Source of the DNA: Candidatus Woesearchaeota archaeon
GTDB taxonomy: Archaea; Nanobdellota; Nanobdellia; Woesearchaeales; JACQNA01
Direction of reading: 5' to 3'
DNA: 6,338 bases
Assembly (NCBI GenBank): GCA_016203335.1
Contig: JACQNA010000081.1
Coordinates: 1-6,338, forward strand
Shown: positions 1 to 5,567 of the stretch, piece by piece
Position numbering within the stretch: position 1 is the stretch's first letter
Layout: every line of letters begins with the position of its first letter
The notes under the pieces: generated by a model
What the model was told of the DNA's origin: nothing
Database searches by the model: none
Seen by the model: the letters and a program-made list of their open reading frames with translations, nothing else
Made by a program: the position numbers and the translations under genes

Positions 1-30
1 CAGCCGCTTTAGCCGCTTAGCCACTCCTGC
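1..30 (-). tRNA. partial tRNA, probably type II (Ser or Leu), 5' portion only
   Basis: Read on the minus strand, the first 30 bases look like the 5' end of a tRNA: a possible acceptor strand GCAGGAG, then T8 G9, then a D-arm with 3-bp stem GCT/AGC around a loop AAGCGGCTAA holding the invariant-like GG. The short D-stem and long D-loop resemble those of serine and leucine tRNAs. A perfect TATA box at 54-63 is centred 28.5 bases from the proposed 5' end, the same spacing as for the complete tRNA-Arg in this window. The anticodon, variable arm and 3' acceptor strand lie outside the window, so the isotype is open and the acceptor pairing cannot be verified. Confidence 0.65.
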
Positions 31-53
31 TTGGCTGAAACGATTATTCGTGC

Positions 54-63
54 TTTTATAAAA
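54..63 (-). promoter_or_regulatory. TATA box for the partial tRNA
   Basis: TTTTATAAAA lies in the gap between the RHS stop codon and the partial tRNA, centred 28.5 bases upstream of the proposed tRNA 5' end. This is typical spacing for archaeal TBP/TFB promoters. The box is a palindrome, so the direction is inferred from the gene. Bases 31-95 hold nothing else I can support. Confidence 0.6.
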
Positions 64-95
64 CTACCTGTTAACCGAGGGCAGAGCAGCTATCT

Positions 96-1271
96 TTATT
101 TTACATTACAGCCGCCGCATCGCTGCTTCAGCCTTTGCCCTTGCTGTGTTGCAACCTGGGCTGCTCTTCTTTCAGTTACCCCCTTTGCTACCCCGATTAC
201 CGCATCTATAAAATCAACATACCCAAGGGCTGCCCTTTTCGCAACATCCCCTGCTGCAGACAATGCCTTGCTGCTGTCAGGGAGCCGGTCCCTGGTGAGG
301 TATTCTTTCACCGGCTCAAGTGCTTTTGTGCTATACTGGCCAGAGCTCGCCTGCGCTTCACCTTCATTTTGGGCAGGCAGCGCAATTCCCATTCTTCCGG
401 AGCCAGCTCCGGCAATTGGCGGGATGTTTGCTGCTGCAGGCGTATCCTTGGCCTGAGCCTCTTCCATCCTCAATCGAAGATTCTGCTCAACCTGGCTTCC
501 GCTTACCTCTAAGCTAACCTCTTCCTTTGGACCCCGAACCCCCCGTGCACCAATCATAGACAGAGACACCATGCCCTCTCTTCTGGTCAGTAATCCTGAT
601 GAGCCGCCCGCAAATTCAACTGAGGAGTATGCAACCCTTCCCCGGGCATCCTCTGCATTCACCCACTCCAGCTTTCCGCTTATTTGCAGAATCTTCTTGC
701 CTCCCTGCTCTTGGAGTGATGCAGTAGCCTGCTCGCCGGTGCGATCAATATACTTCATCGGATTATTTAACGTATACGCATACAGATTCAATGATTGCGG
801 ATTCGCCAGCTTTCCCTTCATCGTATCCGGCGTTATAAATCTTCCAAACTCAGCTCCATAATGCCTTGTACCGTAATAATTCAGCTCAGTATCCCTATCT
901 AACTCCTTCGAATTATACCCAATCTTCGAGCCGCCCACCAGCTCCACGCCGAACGGGTCGTATTTCTTTTCCTCAACGACATTTCCACTTTCATCAGTAA
1001 CTACTGTCGCCGAGCCTAAATGGTCATTATGGAAGTAAAACGTCTTGTTATGCTCAATCTTTGCTATCCGTTGCCCATTCGCGTAGAAATAAATGATTCC
1101 TGTTGATAGGGGTGTCGCAGCTGCATCCCTCCCGAACACTGCCTGGAGCTGCGCCAGCGCTGACGCAAATCCGTCCGATGGATCCGGTATGACCACTTCA
1201 TTCATGGTGAGCGTGGCATGGAGGGGAGTAAGCAAAAGGAGAGACATCATCACCAGGATCGCCTCTTTCAT
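96..1271 (-). CDS. secreted small RHS-core protein with unknown C-terminal domain
   Basis: 391 residues from ATG at 1271. The N-terminus (MKEAILVMMSLLLL, then a small-residue site near LHA) looks like a signal peptide, so the protein is probably exported. Residues about 60-179 form an RHS-repeat-associated core: YFYANGQRIAKI, HNDHLGS (81-87), YDPFG (104-108), KELD (122-125), YYGTRHY (132-138), GRFITPD (143-149), NLYAY and NNPMKYIDRTG (169-179). In classical RHS/YD proteins this core closes a large beta-cocoon and ends where a variable, often toxic, tip begins. Here the long run of YD repeats that builds the shell is missing; only about 40 residues separate signal peptide and core. The tip (180-391) starts with probable beta strands, then a polar, Ala/Gly/Pro-rich stretch, a helix-like segment (LGYVDFIDAVIGVAKG) and a basic end with CxxC (C385, C388). 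I recognise no toxin domain and see no immunity gene downstream. A GTG at 1277 would add two residues; ATG 1271 fits the promoter better. Confidence 0.85.
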   Translation of the reverse strand: MKEAILVMMSLLLLTPLHATLTMNEVVIPDPSDGFASALAQLQAVFGRDAAATPLSTGIIYFYANGQRIAKIEHNKTFYFHNDHLGSATVVTDESGNVVEEKKYDPFGVELVGGSKIGYNSKELDRDTELNYYGTRHYGAEFGRFITPDTMKGKLANPQSLNLYAYTLNNPMKYIDRTGEQATASLQEQGGKKILQISGKLEWVNAEDARGRVAYSSVEFAGGSSGLLTRREGMVSLSMIGARGVRGPKEEVSLEVSGSQVEQNLRLRMEEAQAKDTPAAANIPPIAGAGSGRMGIALPAQNEGEAQASSGQYSTKALEPVKEYLTRDRLPDSSKALSAAGDVAKRAALGYVDFIDAVIGVAKGVTERRAAQVATQQGQRLKQRCGGCNVK

Positions 1272-1294
1272 GAGCACGTCATGGAAAGATGAAG

Positions 1295-1302
1295 TATATA
1301 AA
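1295..1302 (-). promoter_or_regulatory. TATA box of the RHS-core gene
   Basis: On the minus strand this reads TTTATATA, centred about 27 bases upstream of ATG 1271. At normal archaeal spacing transcription would start at or next to the ATG, giving a leaderless mRNA. No Shine-Dalgarno-like sequence precedes the ATG, which agrees with that. Confidence 0.6.
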
Positions 1303-1359
1303 CTATGGTGGTAAAAGGTGCTGTCAATTTAAGTGGGAACATTATTTTCTTTGCGCCGC

Positions 1360-1577
1360 CGGTGCTCTCACTCGCTGCGCTCGTTCGGCAGTTTTTGTTG
1401 AGCTAAAACTGGCGGTGCGACGGCAACTCCGTTGCCTGCGAGGCACCCCGTAAGGGACAACCCCCGCCTCGCCGCACGCCACAGCGGCGCTGGCTGGCAG
1501 GGGGGTTGCCCCCTACGGGGTCTGCCAGAGGACGAAGTCCCGTCCAGCCGCCGCAGTGGTGGCGTGCGGCTCAGCAC
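1360..1577. repeat. GC-rich hairpin-dense non-coding element
   Basis: This fills most of the gap between the RHS gene and tRNA-Arg. Inverted repeats: CAGTTTT/AAAACTG (1389-1395/1405-1411); a nested hairpin with outer GGTGC/GCACC (1414-1418/1443-1447) and inner GGCAAC/GTTGCC (1422-1427/1431-1436); a 20-base pair of arms 1446-1465/1501-1520 with two positions that are not Watson-Crick; GCCGCACGCCAC/GTGGCGTGCGGC (1471-1482/1559-1570, perfect); CTGGCAG/CTGCCAG (1494-1500/1522-1528); and GGAC-GAA-GTCC (1530-1540). The 20-base pair and the 12-base pair interleave, so they could form a pseudoknot or exclude each other. No terminal repeats or target duplication mark its ends, so the borders are approximate. 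A 69-codon open frame on the minus strand runs through the palindromes and looks non-coding. It could be a REP/BIME-like repeat, a worn mobile element or a structured RNA. Confidence 0.6.
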
Positions 1578-1604
1578 ACGTAATCTGATTTTATCATATT
1601 AAAC

Positions 1605-1679
1605 CGAGCCTGAGGGGATTTGAACCCCCGATCTCTGGCTTAGAAGGCCAGCGCTCTGTCCAACCTGAGCTACAGGCTC
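1605..1679 (-). tRNA. tRNA-Arg (anticodon UCU)
   Basis: A complete 75-base cloverleaf. The acceptor stem GAGCCTG/CAGGCTC pairs over all seven positions. The D-arm is GCTC...GAGC, the anticodon stem CTGGC/GCCAG encloses loop CTTCTAA, and the T-arm is GGGGG-TTCAAAT-CCCCT with one G-U pair. The anticodon TCT (complement of 1642-1644) reads AGA. The discriminator base is G, CCA is not encoded, and there is no intron. It starts 35 bases after the stop codon of the membrane-protein gene but has its own TATA box. No obvious T-run terminator follows. Confidence 0.95.
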
Positions 1680-1703
1680 ACGGCAAGAACACAGAAGAGT
1701 TCC

Positions 1704-1711
1704 TTTATAAA
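1704..1711 (-). promoter_or_regulatory. TATA box of tRNA-Arg
   Basis: TTTATAAA lies between the membrane-protein stop codon and the tRNA, centred 28.5 bases from the mature tRNA 5' end. Transcription would begin within a few bases of the mature end. Confidence 0.75.
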
Positions 1712-1714
1712 CTT

Positions 1715-2023
1715 TCACCTGAAGATAATCCGCTTCCAATCCTTGTACTTGGTCCCCTGGAATGTCATGCCGAGCGCCCCGCCGAACAAGAACAGGAATA
1801 TCGGCAGGCTGAAGATTTCCCGGTTCAGGAACAGCCATACCCCGGTCAATGAGGAAAATACCCAGTGGTGCAGGTGCACCGTATGCCTCCTCACCCGGAA
1901 GCGCAGCGACGGCATTCTTCCTCTGCGCCCCTCTGCCCTGCCGGAGCAGAACTTCACCCCGAAATAGCCGAGCAGCGCTCCCAGAATGCCCGAGCCTCCG
2001 CCAATCATTGCATCAACGACCAT
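1715..2023 (-). CDS. small membrane protein with HxxHxHHW motif, function unknown
   Basis: 102 residues from ATG 2023. Membrane segments are likely at about 6-23 (IGGGSGILGALLGYFG), 53-66 (WVFSSLTGVWLFL) and 70-88 (FSLPIFLFLFGGALGMTF). A basic loop before the second segment contains H47, H50, H52, H53 and W54 (HTVHLHHW); a short basic tail (KYKDWKRIIFR) follows the third. Clustered histidines at a membrane boundary suggest metal or lipid head-group contact, but that is a guess; I do not recognise the family. The open frame extends upstream to an ATG at 2098, but those extra codons are the end of the adjoining MITE-like element plus its target duplication, so I prefer ATG 2023. A TATA-like CTTAAAAA is centred about 26 bases upstream of it. 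With the element removed, this gene would start 56 bases after top6A. Confidence 0.7.
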   Translation of the reverse strand: MVVDAMIGGGSGILGALLGYFGVKFCSGRAEGRRGRMPSLRFRVRRHTVHLHHWVFSSLTGVWLFLNREIFSLPIFLFLFGGALGMTFQGTKYKDWKRIIFR

Positions 2024-2044
2024 ATCCTCTTTCGCTGCTCTGTC

Positions 2045-2053
2045 CTTTTTAAG
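2045..2053 (-). promoter_or_regulatory. weak TATA-like box of the small membrane-protein gene
   Basis: The minus strand reads CTTAAAAAG, about 26 bases upstream of ATG 2023, the same geometry as the other promoters here. It is a poorer match to TTTATAAA. No comparable box lies upstream of the alternative ATG at 2098. Confidence 0.35.
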
Positions 2054-2059
2054 GCTTTC

Positions 2060-2068
2060 GTTCAATGA
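2060..2068. repeat. target-site duplication, left copy
   Basis: GTTCAATGA directly abuts the left end of the MITE-like element and matches 2323-2331 base for base in the same orientation. Perfect 9-bp direct repeats bordering inverted repeats are the mark of transposition. Confidence 0.8.
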
Positions 2069-2133
2069 GGCTCTGTAGAAAATGTAGGGTAGCGCCATCT
2101 TGTGAGCGATGCCGCATCTGCAATGGCATAGCG

Positions 2134-2156
2134 GAAGGGGTTGCTCCCTTCGGGAA
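2134..2156. repeat. switch-like short palindrome inside the MITE-like element
   Basis: CCCTTC (2146-2151) can pair with GAAGGG at 2134-2139, or its CCCTT part with AAGGG from 2155, giving two mutually exclusive hairpins. The core 2137-2155 matches 16 of 19 bases with 1502-1520 in the other element. Confidence 0.5.
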
Positions 2157-2240
2157 GGGGCCGACCTTTACCATTCGACATGTCTGAAATCTCCATTATA
2201 CTTTTCTTATTCGAACATAGCGCGCAAGAGGGCGATTTCC

Positions 2241-2269
2241 GAGCATGCTCAAAAATCTTCGATTTTTGA
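2241..2269. repeat. perfect palindrome joined to a 9-bp triloop hairpin
   Basis: GAGCATGCTC (2241-2250) equals its own reverse complement. Overlapping its last two bases, TCAAAAATC/GATTTTTGA (2249-2257/2261-2269) forms a perfect 9-bp stem closed by TTC. On the minus strand the second arm carries five T, so it may also help end transcripts from top6A. This role is inferred. Confidence 0.6.
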
Positions 2270-2322
2270 CAGCACGGAGCGAACTGGCGCTACCCCAGCG
2301 CAGCGAGATTTTCTACAGAGCC

Positions 2323-2331
2323 GTTCAATGA
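2323..2331. repeat. target-site duplication, right copy
   Basis: GTTCAATGA abuts the right terminal inverted repeat and is identical to the left copy at 2060-2068. It lies just past the top6A stop codon. Confidence 0.8.
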
Positions 2332-2342
2332 ATTTCACGAAT

Positions 2343-3422
2343 CTACTCCAAGAACTCCCCCTTCTGTATCTTCTCCGGCAGGTACTTCTCCGTGATGAAG
2401 CTGATCCCCCTGCTGCTCAGCGCCTGGATCTCTGCCTTTGCCTTCATCTCTTTCATGAGCTTGAACTGCCTTTGCCACTGCTTGTTGTCTGCAAACCATT
2501 CATAGTTTTGCAGCTGCTCCAGCCGCTTCACATCCACATCCTTGAATGCGATCAGGTGCTTCTTCAGCCCGTAATTCTCAATATCATCTGCAGTGATCCC
2601 CAGGAACCGCGCGGTGCCCAGCGTCATGCTTTCCGCCATATGCGCCAGGTTGATTGAGCCGAACTTCAGGACAGAGTAAATGTAGAATCCCCAGGGATCA
2701 AAGTCAGCAAGCACATAGATAGGCAGCTTATGCTCGATAGACAGCCGCTGCAGCAGCCTCCTGATGCCCCGTGTTGTCTGCCCCTGCGAGCTCATGATGA
2801 TGCAGTTCTGCTTGTCCCAGAACTTGTCCTCGTGCAGCCGTTCCCACACCGCTGCCTTCTCCATGTAGATGACGTACTTCGCCCGGACCCTCTTGAACGT
2901 GATCTCCTCGACATTCGAGGGGATGCTCCATCCGCCTGAGCCCATCTTGCTCCAGTTGATTTCGTCTCCCTTGTCCTCGATGACCACATGCCCGGCCACT
3001 GAGCCCATTTTGTTTGCATTGATGTTCAGCTGCTCCCGTGACTGCTCAGTCAGCAGCTCCAGGTCCTCGATGGCGTCATCACTTTCTGCCTGCTCATCAA
3101 CAACATTTGTCCTGGTATTGGGGATGGTTCGCTTGACCATGTAGAATACGTCCCTGAGTGATGCGTGCTTTCCGTCCTCGAGCAGGTTCTTGCTGGCTGC
3201 AGCCACCTCCAGCGTCTGCAGGAACTTCTTGGCATGCGCGACATTGAAGAAATTCCGCTCTGCGGACTTCCCCCCTAATTGCAGCATCTCGGTCTTTTTG
3301 TTGAATGTGACATTGGACAGCGCCCGAATAGGCACGATCATTTTTGGCTGCTTGTTCGACAGCACGTCTTTCACTAGTCCCTTGCCGAGCTCTTCGAGCG
3401 CTTCCTTTGGCTTTTTACTCAT
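2343..3422 (-). CDS. top6A: DNA topoisomerase VI subunit A
   Basis: The DNA-cutting subunit of the type IIB topoisomerase, homologous to Spo11. With Top6B it passes one duplex through another using ATP. It has 359 residues from ATG 3422, normal for the family. The winged-helix 5Y-CAP domain contains LRDVFYMVKR; Y94 is the expected nucleophile that joins the DNA 5' end. The Toprim domain has the acidic residue E188 (YVIYMEKAAVW) and the DxD pair D240/D242 (LADFDPWG), which bind Mg2+. The C-terminal part (KDVDVKRL to ITEKYLPEKI) is intact. A TTG at 3428 would add two residues. ATG 3422 overlaps the top6B stop (ATGAGTAA, 8 bases), implying coupled translation; a weak GGCGGT lies upstream. Confidence 0.97.
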   Translation of the reverse strand: MSKKPKEALEELGKGLVKDVLSNKQPKMIVPIRALSNVTFNKKTEMLQLGGKSAERNFFNVAHAKKFLQTLEVAAASKNLLEDGKHASLRDVFYMVKRTIPNTRTNVVDEQAESDDAIEDLELLTEQSREQLNINANKMGSVAGHVVIEDKGDEINWSKMGSGGWSIPSNVEEITFKRVRAKYVIYMEKAAVWERLHEDKFWDKQNCIIMSSQGQTTRGIRRLLQRLSIEHKLPIYVLADFDPWGFYIYSVLKFGSINLAHMAESMTLGTARFLGITADDIENYGLKKHLIAFKDVDVKRLEQLQNYEWFADNKQWQRQFKLMKEMKAKAEIQALSSRGISFITEKYLPEKIQKGEFLE

Positions 3423-5031
3423 CTTCAAAACCGCCGAGCCTTGCCTGCTCTTCCTTCCGTTCTTCTACCTGATGCGCCTCTTTGTGGGCCTGGATGTATT
3501 CCTTGTTCTTCTCCAGCATCTTCCGCATGGCAGCAATAATCTTCTCTTTTCCAGCCCCGCTGAGCCGCGCAAGCGCATCTGCCACCTCAGGAATGTAGTT
3601 CTCAAAGATGCTTACCCGCTCCTGCTGGTCTGCCACGCGCCTCTTTTTGTTGACATAGATGCTCAGCCTCCTTCCGGCCTCCTGGACCGCAAGCTTGATT
3701 TCCCGGATGATTTCCGGATAATGCGCAATCGCCTCCTTGCTCTCTGACGTAAATGGCACCCAGACCGATGCCATGTGCACCATTAATGTGCATGGCCCGG
3801 CTGGAACAGCACCCTGGCTCTGCTCCAGCCCATAGCCCCTCCATGCTGTTTGGATGATGCTCTTGGTGACTGCGCATGCGCTCTGCTGGTAGAGCAAGGG
3901 GACGCGGTTCGCAAACCGCATAATGCGTATCGGCTGGTCCGCAGGCTGGGTGCCCCCATAGGCAATGCCCACCTCAATCTGGAATGGATTTCCCCGGTAA
4001 ACCGCAGGCGACCTGGTCACGCTGGCATAGAATTCTGCATTGATCTCCTTCCGCAGCCCTTTCTCAATGAGATCCTGGCCGATCGGGCTCAGGCAGTCTG
4101 TTGGCGGGTTCTGGATTTTCGTCCTCTTGATGCCTTCAACAAGCCGCTCAATCATCTCCCTGCTCATCTCCCTCGGCTTGCTCTGCGGCGGAATGGCGGC
4201 ATTCTCCAGGATTTGCTTTGCCGCTTCCCCTCCTACTTTGCTGAACTCGTTGATCAGAAACGAGTGGATGGTCCGGTCATCGCTGAACCGGAGCATGTTC
4301 ATCAGCACGCCGAGCTCAACCCCATACGGATGCGGCTTGATCTCCTTGGGCTTCTTCGGCTGCTCGCTGCTCACCCGGGGAAATATGACCTGCTCTGCCT
4401 TGGGATTGGTGTAGATGATGGTGCACGAGGGGTTGGCGATTGCTGTCTGTTTCAGGTACTCGTCAACGCTCTGGTTGCCTGCAGAATAGCTCGCCTCGAT
4501 GTCCAGCTCCACCCGTGTCCCCCGTTCCTTCTTCCACTCCACCACATCCTCTTTGGCAATCTCCGGAGAGTTCTTCTGCACATTGATATGCAGCTCATAA
4601 TAGTGCGCCTGCTCCCTCTGCCCAATCTTTGAGGTGATCTTCGCGCTCCTCCCGGTGGTCAGCTGCGCATACATGACTGATGCGGAAATGCCGATACCCT
4701 GCTGCCCCCTGCTCTGCCGCATCCGGTGGAACTTGCTGCCGTAGAGCAGCTTGGCAAAGATGTTCGGGATCTGCTTCTTCACGATTCCCGGCCCGTTGTC
4801 TTCCACGATGATCCGGAAACGGTCATTCTGCATGTCAATCACCTCAACAGAAATCTCCGGCAGGATGTCTGCTTCCTCGCATGCATCTAAGGAATTATCC
4901 ACTGCCTCTTTAATGGTGGTGAGCAGCGCCTTTTTCTTGTTGTCAAATCCCAGGAGATGCCGGTTCTTGGCAAAGAACTCAGAGACTGAGATTTCCCGCT
5001 GTTGTGCTGCAAGCTCATGCGCTATTGCCAT
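3415..5031 (-). CDS. top6B: DNA topoisomerase VI subunit B
   Basis: The ATPase subunit of Topo VI, 538 residues. The N-terminal GHKL (Bergerat) fold shows the N-box with E42 and N46 (KEAVDNSLDA), the G1 box DNGPG (78-82), and the G2 lid GQQGIGIS (109-116). ATP binding closes the B-subunit dimer. The middle (about 230-300) corresponds to the helix-two-turn-helix region (FSDDRTIHSFL to AAKQILENA). The transducer domain follows (about 305-475); K432 in TSESKEAIA is the likely switch lysine that senses the gamma-phosphate. The C-terminal 45 residues are a charged helix or coiled coil ending acidic (GGFEDE). The ATG overlaps the KH gene's stop by 10 bases, and no strong Shine-Dalgarno site precedes it. 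All key motifs are intact. Confidence 0.97.
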   Translation of the reverse strand: MAIAHELAAQQREISVSEFFAKNRHLLGFDNKKKALLTTIKEAVDNSLDACEEADILPEISVEVIDMQNDRFRIIVEDNGPGIVKKQIPNIFAKLLYGSKFHRMRQSRGQQGIGISASVMYAQLTTGRSAKITSKIGQREQAHYYELHINVQKNSPEIAKEDVVEWKKERGTRVELDIEASYSAGNQSVDEYLKQTAIANPSCTIIYTNPKAEQVIFPRVSSEQPKKPKEIKPHPYGVELGVLMNMLRFSDDRTIHSFLINEFSKVGGEAAKQILENAAIPPQSKPREMSREMIERLVEGIKRTKIQNPPTDCLSPIGQDLIEKGLRKEINAEFYASVTRSPAVYRGNPFQIEVGIAYGGTQPADQPIRIMRFANRVPLLYQQSACAVTKSIIQTAWRGYGLEQSQGAVPAGPCTLMVHMASVWVPFTSESKEAIAHYPEIIREIKLAVQEAGRRLSIYVNKKRRVADQQERVSIFENYIPEVADALARLSGAGKEKIIAAMRKMLEKNKEYIQAHKEAHQVEERKEEQARLGGFEDE

Positions 5032-5567
5032 GATAGTGTCTCATTCCGCCGGAGCGATCTCCGCTTCCTCTCCAGGAACCGGTAGACATTGGCGTGCGGG
5101 CTCCCTTCCAGCAGCATCTCCACCGCCTTCCGCGCAACCAGGGCATGCTCCTGCTGCCCGATGATTGCTACGGTCTTCCCATACACAGACATATGCGTGT
5201 CAGTCATCTCTTCAATGATGTGCCTGGTTTTTCCCTCGCTGCCGATGAGCCGCCCCTTTATCCTTAATAAATATTTCTTTTTCCTGCTCTCCGGCAGCGG
5301 CATGACTAGGAAGCTGGTTTCCATGTCCATGAGCTTCAGCGCGATATCCGGATGGAATCCTCTTCCGATAGCGGTGACAATCTCCCGGGCAGTATACACA
5401 TGCAGCCCGTCATCGCTCGAGATCAGCACATCTCCCTGCACGCTGTCAATCTGCAGCTTCGCATGCGTTCGTTCCTCAATCAGGCGCTTCACCACACCCT
5501 GCTTTCCTACCAGCATGGGGATTCTCGCCCGGGGTATCTTCAGTTCATAGGTGAATTCCATGTGCAT
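5022..5567 (-). CDS. two-KH-domain rRNA-processing protein, Pno1/Dim2-like
   Basis: 181 residues from ATG 5567. It matches the archaeal universal KH protein related to eukaryotic Pno1/Dim2, which binds near the 3' end of small-subunit rRNA and works with the Nob1 nuclease in late 30S/40S maturation. KH1 (about 5-75) has GKQG at 21-24 (IPMLVGKQGVVKRLIEE). KH2 (about 95-165) has GSEG at 109-112 (IKGRLIGSEGKTRHIIEEM). The basic tail (ERKRRSLRR) may contact RNA. The frame is open upstream to an ATG at 5696, but those codons lie within rio1. ATG 5567 shares one base with the rio1 stop (TGATG), a classic coupling junction; ATG 5561 would be two codons shorter. The rio1 neighbour supports the ribosome-assembly role. 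Confidence 0.92.
   Translation of the reverse strand: MHMEFTYELKIPRARIPMLVGKQGVVKRLIEERTHAKLQIDSVQGDVLISSDDGLHVYTAREIVTAIGRGFHPDIALKLMDMETSFLVMPLPESRKKKYLLRIKGRLIGSEGKTRHIIEEMTDTHMSVYGKTVAIIGQQEHALVARKAVEMLLEGSPHANVYRFLERKRRSLRRNETLSWQ

Larger units (their letters stand above)
2069..2322. mobile_element. MITE-like element (254 bp)
   Basis: It begins GGCTCTGTAGAAAAT (2069-2083) and ends with the exact reverse complement (2308-2322). A second inverted block, GGGTAGCGCCA (2087-2097) against TGGCGCTACCC (2285-2295), continues the termini, offset by 3 spacer bases on the left and 12 on the right (CAGCGCAGCGAG). A perfect 9-bp duplication flanks it. The inside holds no credible gene, so it would depend on a transposase elsewhere. 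The tip resembles the GGCTCTGT-type ends of several IS families, but I cannot assign one. It sits 11 bases beyond the top6A stop codon and its left end reads in frame into the membrane-protein gene. It accounts for the whole non-coding gap 2099-2342. Confidence 0.82.

Noticed and set aside
1520..1545. GAGGACGAAGTCC resembling the conserved GAGGAAAGTCC of RNase P RNA
   Set aside because: It is explained by a local GGAC-GAA-GTCC hairpin, and the other conserved RNase P regions at the required distances are absent.
1368..1577. 69-codon minus-strand open frame
   Set aside because: It lies entirely in the palindromic GC-rich element; its protein is Arg/Pro/Gly-rich with no domain, and no promoter or ribosome site supports it.
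1..1679. Possible att duplication of the tRNA-Arg 3' end downstream of the gene
   Set aside because: No second copy of the T-arm/acceptor sequence is present between 1 and 1600, so integrase-mediated insertion is not supported.
2109..2657. 182-codon plus-strand open frame
   Set aside because: It starts in the MITE-like element and runs antisense through top6A; its composition is that of a shadow frame.
3850..4632. 260-codon plus-strand open frame
   Set aside because: It is fully antisense to the well-conserved top6B and resembles no known protein.
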